From contig CADCNH010000017.1 of NCBI GenBank assembly GCA_902802755.1, positions 1-48,525 on the forward strand: 48,525 nucleotides of DNA. Reading direction: 5' to 3'. Below, piece by piece: positions 45,661 to 48,525 of the stretch. The notes beneath the pieces are model-generated. The model was not told the origin of the DNA, did not search any database, and worked only from the letters and a program-made list of their open reading frames with translations. The translations under genes and the position numbers were made by a program. The stretch's first letter is position 1. The number at the start of each line of letters is the position of its first letter. The DNA comes from an uncultured Bacteroidota bacterium. GTDB lineage: Bacteria; Bacteroidota; Bacteroidia; Bacteroidales; WCHB1-69.

Positions 45661-46029
45661 TTACGACTTAAAAATGAAATACACAGCTAAAATCAGACAG
45701 ATGAAACCAATGAGGTGATTGTATGTAAATTGCTGATTTTTAAATAGTAAGATTGAAAAAATGGAGAAGACGGTCAGGGTGATGACTTCCTGGATGACCT
45801 TCAGCTGCCAGATGGTAAACGGTCCTCCGTTTTCAACAAAGCCGATTTTATTGGCAGGAACTTGAAAACAATATTCAAATAGTGCGATTCCCCAGCTGAT
45901 GAGGATAATAAGTGGCAAGCCCAAGTTGCTGAACCAGCTGAAGTCTTTGAGCTTGAGGTGCCCGTACCAGGCGAAAGTCATGAAAATGTTGGAAATTATC
46001 AGCAGAACAATAGTATAAACAGCTTTCAT
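45661..46029 (-). CDS. DUF486 / DMT-like small membrane protein
   Basis: 122 residues with four predicted membrane helices (about 3-22, 37-54, 72-93 and 100-120). The HLKLKDFSWF loop and EYCFQVPANKIGF stretch are characteristic of the DUF486 branch of the drug/metabolite transporter superfamily. The protein probably works as a dimer in the inner membrane; the substrate is unknown. It lies ~90 bases upstream of the gdhA start on the same strand, with a separate gdhA promoter between them. Confidence 0.85.
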   Translation of the reverse strand: MKAVYTIVLLIISNIFMTFAWYGHLKLKDFSWFSNLGLPLIILISWGIALFEYCFQVPANKIGFVENGGPFTIWQLKVIQEVITLTVFSIFSILLFKNQQFTYNHLIGFICLILAVYFIFKS

Positions 46030-46101
46030 ACTTTTGAGGACTTTTTACTTAATGCGAATCAGTTATTGTTAGTGGTGGAGAGGGGGCATGAAAGCGTCTT
46101 T

Positions 46102-47871
46102 TTATACCTCGCTAGCTCGAATATCTTTAATGTTCAGCTGTATGGTTGTTTTGTTATTCCAGGTGTTTTCTTCAACGTGATAAACAATGTCGAATTTCTT
46201 GTTATTGGTTATCAGGTCAAACTTTTCATACAGATTGTATCCGATTCCATCGAAGGGTGGGGTGGCTCTGTCGGGATAAAGCACACGCATTTTGATATGT
46301 TTGCCCTTGTTGCCGACAACCTTGCCGCTGCCATCCTCAACTACGCCATTGGTTTGGAACACGGGAGCCATATTGCCGGGTCCAAAAGGAGCAAAACGGT
46401 TCAGGTTGGCGACAAAGCTTGGGGTGATATCTAACAAGTCGAGAGGTAAATCGACATTGATTTCCGGAATATAAGCATCCTCTTCCAGATTCTCGGCTAC
46501 GTATTGTTCGAAACGTTCCATGAATTCTTCCAGATTCTCTTCTTTCATGGAGAGGCCAGCGGCGAATTTGTGACCGCCAAAGTCTTCCAGCAAATCGGAG
46601 CAACTGTCAATACCGTCGTAAATGTTGAATTCCTTGACGGAACGTGCGGAGCCTGTAATCAAACCGTTGGAGGAACGGGTGAGCACGATGGTAGGTTTGT
46701 AGAACTCTTCCACCAGACGGGAAGCCACAATCCCGATAATACCTTTGAACCAGTTGGGGTTGTAAATGACGATACTTTTGCGTTTTTCGTATTCGTTGCT
46801 GGTCTTGATGGTCTGGATAGCTTCTTCCGTGGCGTTGCGGTCTTTCTCTTTACGGGCTTCGTTCTGAGTGTTGATAGTGTTACCGATGTCGGCGGACTTG
46901 TCCTCGTCTTCAACGATAAACAGACGTACCGATTCTTTGCCGCTTTTCATTCTGCCAGCCGCATTGATACGCGGTCCCACATAAAATACCAAGTCAGAGA
47001 TGGAAATGACACGGCTGAAGATGGTCTCTTCTTTCAGTGGAAAATGTATTTTGATACCCGCTTGTTCCAGAATGGATTTGATACCCATACGTGGAAACTT
47101 GTTGATCATTTCGAGGCCGAAATGGGCTAATATTCTGTTTTCGCCCGTGATGGCCACAATGTCAGAAGCGATACTGATTGCCACCAGATCCATACGGGAA
47201 AGCCACAATTCATCGGGCAGGTCGAAACGTTTGCAATAGCCTTGGATCAGCTTGAAGCCGACACCACAGCCTGACAGTTCCTTATAGGGATAAGGACAGT
47301 CTTTCCGTTTGGGGTCGAGCACGGCCACCGCATTGGGAAGTGCGTCGCCTTCGAGATGGTGGTCGCAGACAATCACGTCAATGCCATACTTGTTGGCGAT
47401 ATCCACCTTGTCGTTAGCCTTGATGCCGCAGTCCAAAGAGATGAGCAGGTTAACCCCTCTTTCGTAGCAATATTCCACGCCCTCTTCGGAAATGCCGTAG
47501 CCTTCCAGATAGCGGTCGGGGATATAAAAATCTACGAATTTGGAAGCATCCGCACCGATGATTTCGCACAAAAAGGAATAAAGCAGTGCGACGGCGGAGG
47601 TCCCGTCCACGTCATAATCACCATAGACCATGATTTTCTCGTTGTTGATAATGGCTTGTGAAAGCCTCTCCACAGCCTTATCCATGTCCTTCATGAGGAA
47701 GGGGTCATGCAACTTGGAAATGTCAGGGTTAAAAAAATCGTTTGCCAGTTCGACACTGGTGATGCCGCGTGCAATCAGCAGCTTTGCCAAGGGTTTCTCA
47801 ATAGATAGACTATGGCTTAGCTCATCCGCAAGCTTATCATCAGGGGGAGTAGCAGCTATCCATCTCTTATT
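46102..47871 (-). CDS. recJ: Single-stranded-DNA exonuclease RecJ
   Basis: I use the ATG at 47871 (589 residues), because the upstream codons in this frame lie within ~20 bases of the promoter at 47899-47907. The DHH phosphoesterase motifs are present: VYGDYDVDGTSA (~77), ISLDCGIK, and CDHHLEGD with the DHH triad (~160). The DHHA1 domain lies at ~330-460 (ARSVKEFNIYDGI, FGGHKFAAGLS) and the OB domain in the C-terminus. It degrades single-stranded DNA 5' to 3' in mismatch and recombinational repair. The motif set and length are standard. It is followed by the DUF486 gene on the same strand ~70 bases downstream. Confidence 0.94.
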   Translation of the reverse strand, partial: NKRWIAATPPDDKLADELSHSLSIEKPLAKLLIARGITSVELANDFFNPDISKLHDPFLMKDMDKAVERLSQAIINNEKIMVYGDYDVDGTSAVALLYSFLCEIIGADASKFVDFYIPDRYLEGYGISEEGVEYCYERGVNLLISLDCGIKANDKVDIANKYGIDVIVCDHHLEGDALPNAVAVLDPKRKDCPYPYKELSGCGVGFKLIQGYCKRFDLPDELWLSRMDLVAISIASDIVAITGENRILAHFGLEMINKFPRMGIKSILEQAGIKIHFPLKEETIFSRVISISDLVFYVGPRINAAGRMKSGKESVRLFIVEDEDKSADIGNTINTQNEARKEKDRNATEEAIQTIKTSNEYEKRKSIVIYNPNWFKGIIGIVASRLVEEFYKPTIVLTRSSNGLITGSARSVKEFNIYDGIDSCSDLLEDFGGHKFAAGLSMKEENLEEFMERFEQYVAENLEEDAYIPEINVDLPLDLLDITPSFVANLNRFAPFGPGNMAPVFQTNGVVEDGSGKVVGNKGKHIKMRVLYPDRATPPFDGIGYNLYEKFDLITNNKKFDIVYHVEENTWNNKTTIQLNIKDIRASEV

Positions 47872-47898
47872 CATTGTTTGTATATTTATTTTAAGATT

Positions 47899-47907
47899 GC
47901 AAATATA
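47899..47907 (-). promoter_or_regulatory. Promoter -7 box of recJ
   Basis: On the minus strand this reads TATATTTGC, ~28 bases before the chosen recJ ATG; this decides against the longer start. Confidence 0.65.
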
Positions 47908-47973
47908 CAAAAATTTTTGAATAAGAATAACTGAATTACAATTTTTTTTTAATTTTAAAAAATGAAAAGAGAA

Positions 47974-48525
47974 TTATAATTTCATCTTCTTTTCAATCTC
48001 GTCAATGGCGAGTTTGATTTTTTTGTCAGTATCATACAAATTGTTGATAGTTCGGCATGCATGCAACACCGTGGCATGGTCTTTGTTTCCGCAGTAAGCA
48101 CCTATGGTTGAGAGCGGTAGCTTGGTGTATTTCTTGGCGAAATACATGCTCAGCTGACGGGCTTGCACAATCTCACGCTTACGTGTTTTGGCATTGATCA
48201 TGTCGATGGAGATATGGAAATGGTCGCAAATCACTTTCTGGATGTACTCGATGGAGATTTCCTTGGCGGTGCTTTTGACGTATTTGTCAATCATTTCCTT
48301 GGCCAAATCTACGGTGATAGCCTTTCGGTTGAGGGAAGCTTGTGCCAGAATAGCAATCATGGCGCCTTCCAGCTCTCTTGTGTTAGAGGTGATGCGTAAG
48401 GCAAGGTAGTCGATAACTTCTTCGGGAAATTCTATGCCGTTGTTCTCCAGTTTCTTGCGGAGAATGGCAATACGGGTTTCCAAATCCGGTACTTGCAGGT
48501 CGGCGGTCAAGCCCCATTTGAATCG
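47974..48525 (-). CDS. dnaA: DnaA, C-terminal part (gene continues past the window)
   Basis: The frame is open to the right edge. Its first visible residues are RFKWGLTADLQVPDLETR, the conserved sequence after the arginine finger of the DnaA ATPase. The lid subdomain with ITSNTRELEGAM follows, then the DNA-binding domain IV with KRKREIV-type residues (KTRKREIVQARQLSMYF) and the signature IGAYCGNKDHATVLHACRTI that recognises DnaA boxes. The family signature normally reads GxRDHST; here it is GNKDHAT, still within variation. DnaA starts replication at oriC. I saw no clear cluster of DnaA boxes in the ~100-base gap to recJ; the origin may be elsewhere. Confidence 0.93.
   Translation of the reverse strand, partial: RFKWGLTADLQVPDLETRIAILRKKLENNGIEFPEEVIDYLALRITSNTRELEGAMIAILAQASLNRKAITVDLAKEMIDKYVKSTAKEISIEYIQKVICDHFHISIDMINAKTRKREIVQARQLSMYFAKKYTKLPLSTIGAYCGNKDHATVLHACRTINNLYDTDKKIKLAIDEIEKKMKL

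Noticed and set aside
47872..47910. Longer recJ start
   Set aside because: It would place the start codon within the promoter at 47899-47907.
47872..47973. Replication origin between recJ and dnaA
   Set aside because: The gap is ~100 bases, AT-rich but without a convincing set of DnaA boxes; oriC could lie on the other side of dnaA, outside the window.

Overview
The window reads as a chromosomal segment of a member of the Bacteroidales (Bacteroidota). The main evidence is the promoter type: a -7 box of the form TAnnTTTGC, sometimes with a TTG/TTTG box 18-19 bases upstream, sits before many genes. Shine-Dalgarno sites are weak or absent. The gene content agrees: a TonB-dependent receptor with a DUF4249 lipoprotein, an RprY-type regulator, a DUF362 ferredoxin-like lipoprotein, SufB, M16 protease and Na/Pi symporter. 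No species can be named from the sequence alone.

The first ~14.5 kb is accessory DNA with features of a defence island. It opens with an AraC-type regulator cut off inside its DNA-binding domain and a gene-free stretch with REP-like hairpins. A RES-domain protein (probable NAD-consuming toxin) follows, then a short terminal-inverted-repeat element, then a coupled pair of ABC-type ATPase and TOPRIM-like DUF4276-type protein whose layout recalls PARIS/OLD-type systems. A GC-rich gene remnant leads to a 1369-residue membrane-anchored STAND NTPase. Last comes a three-gene restriction-modification operon: two methyltransferase-fold proteins and a GIY-YIG/SF2-helicase restriction protein. That operon is preceded by a structured leader in which one RNA arm can pair either with an upstream arm or with a downstream copy. 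The second pairing forms a terminator-like hairpin and covers the start codon of the first gene. The island ends in a toxin-antitoxin pair whose toxin is truncated against the terminator of the neighbouring chromosomal gene.

From ~14.5 kb to the end the genes are ordinary chromosomal ones. They cover envelope functions (M16 protease, MtgA transglycosylase, TolC-type protein, TonB receptor, DUF4249, glycosyltransferase), redox and Fe-S functions (SufB, TrxB, DUF362), RNA and translation (ABC-F ATPase, RNA methyltransferase, MnmE, two CAT-anticodon tRNAs), nucleotide and DNA maintenance (Dut, UvrA-like ATPase, RecJ, DnaA end), metabolism (GalM, RidA, glutamate dehydrogenase, phosphopantetheinyl transferase), phosphate transport, an orphan response regulator, a TPR protein and an ORF6N-like protein. 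Glutamate dehydrogenase is broken by a small deletion and frameshift over its catalytic loop, unless this is an assembly error. DnaA runs off the right edge.

Many spacers in the chromosomal part carry short degenerate tandem repeats; one has entered the 3' end of a methyltransferase gene. The observations most worth following are the bistable leader of the restriction operon, the ATPase/TOPRIM pair, the membrane STAND NTPase, and a strong GNRA-capped terminator-like hairpin inside the TonB receptor coding sequence.
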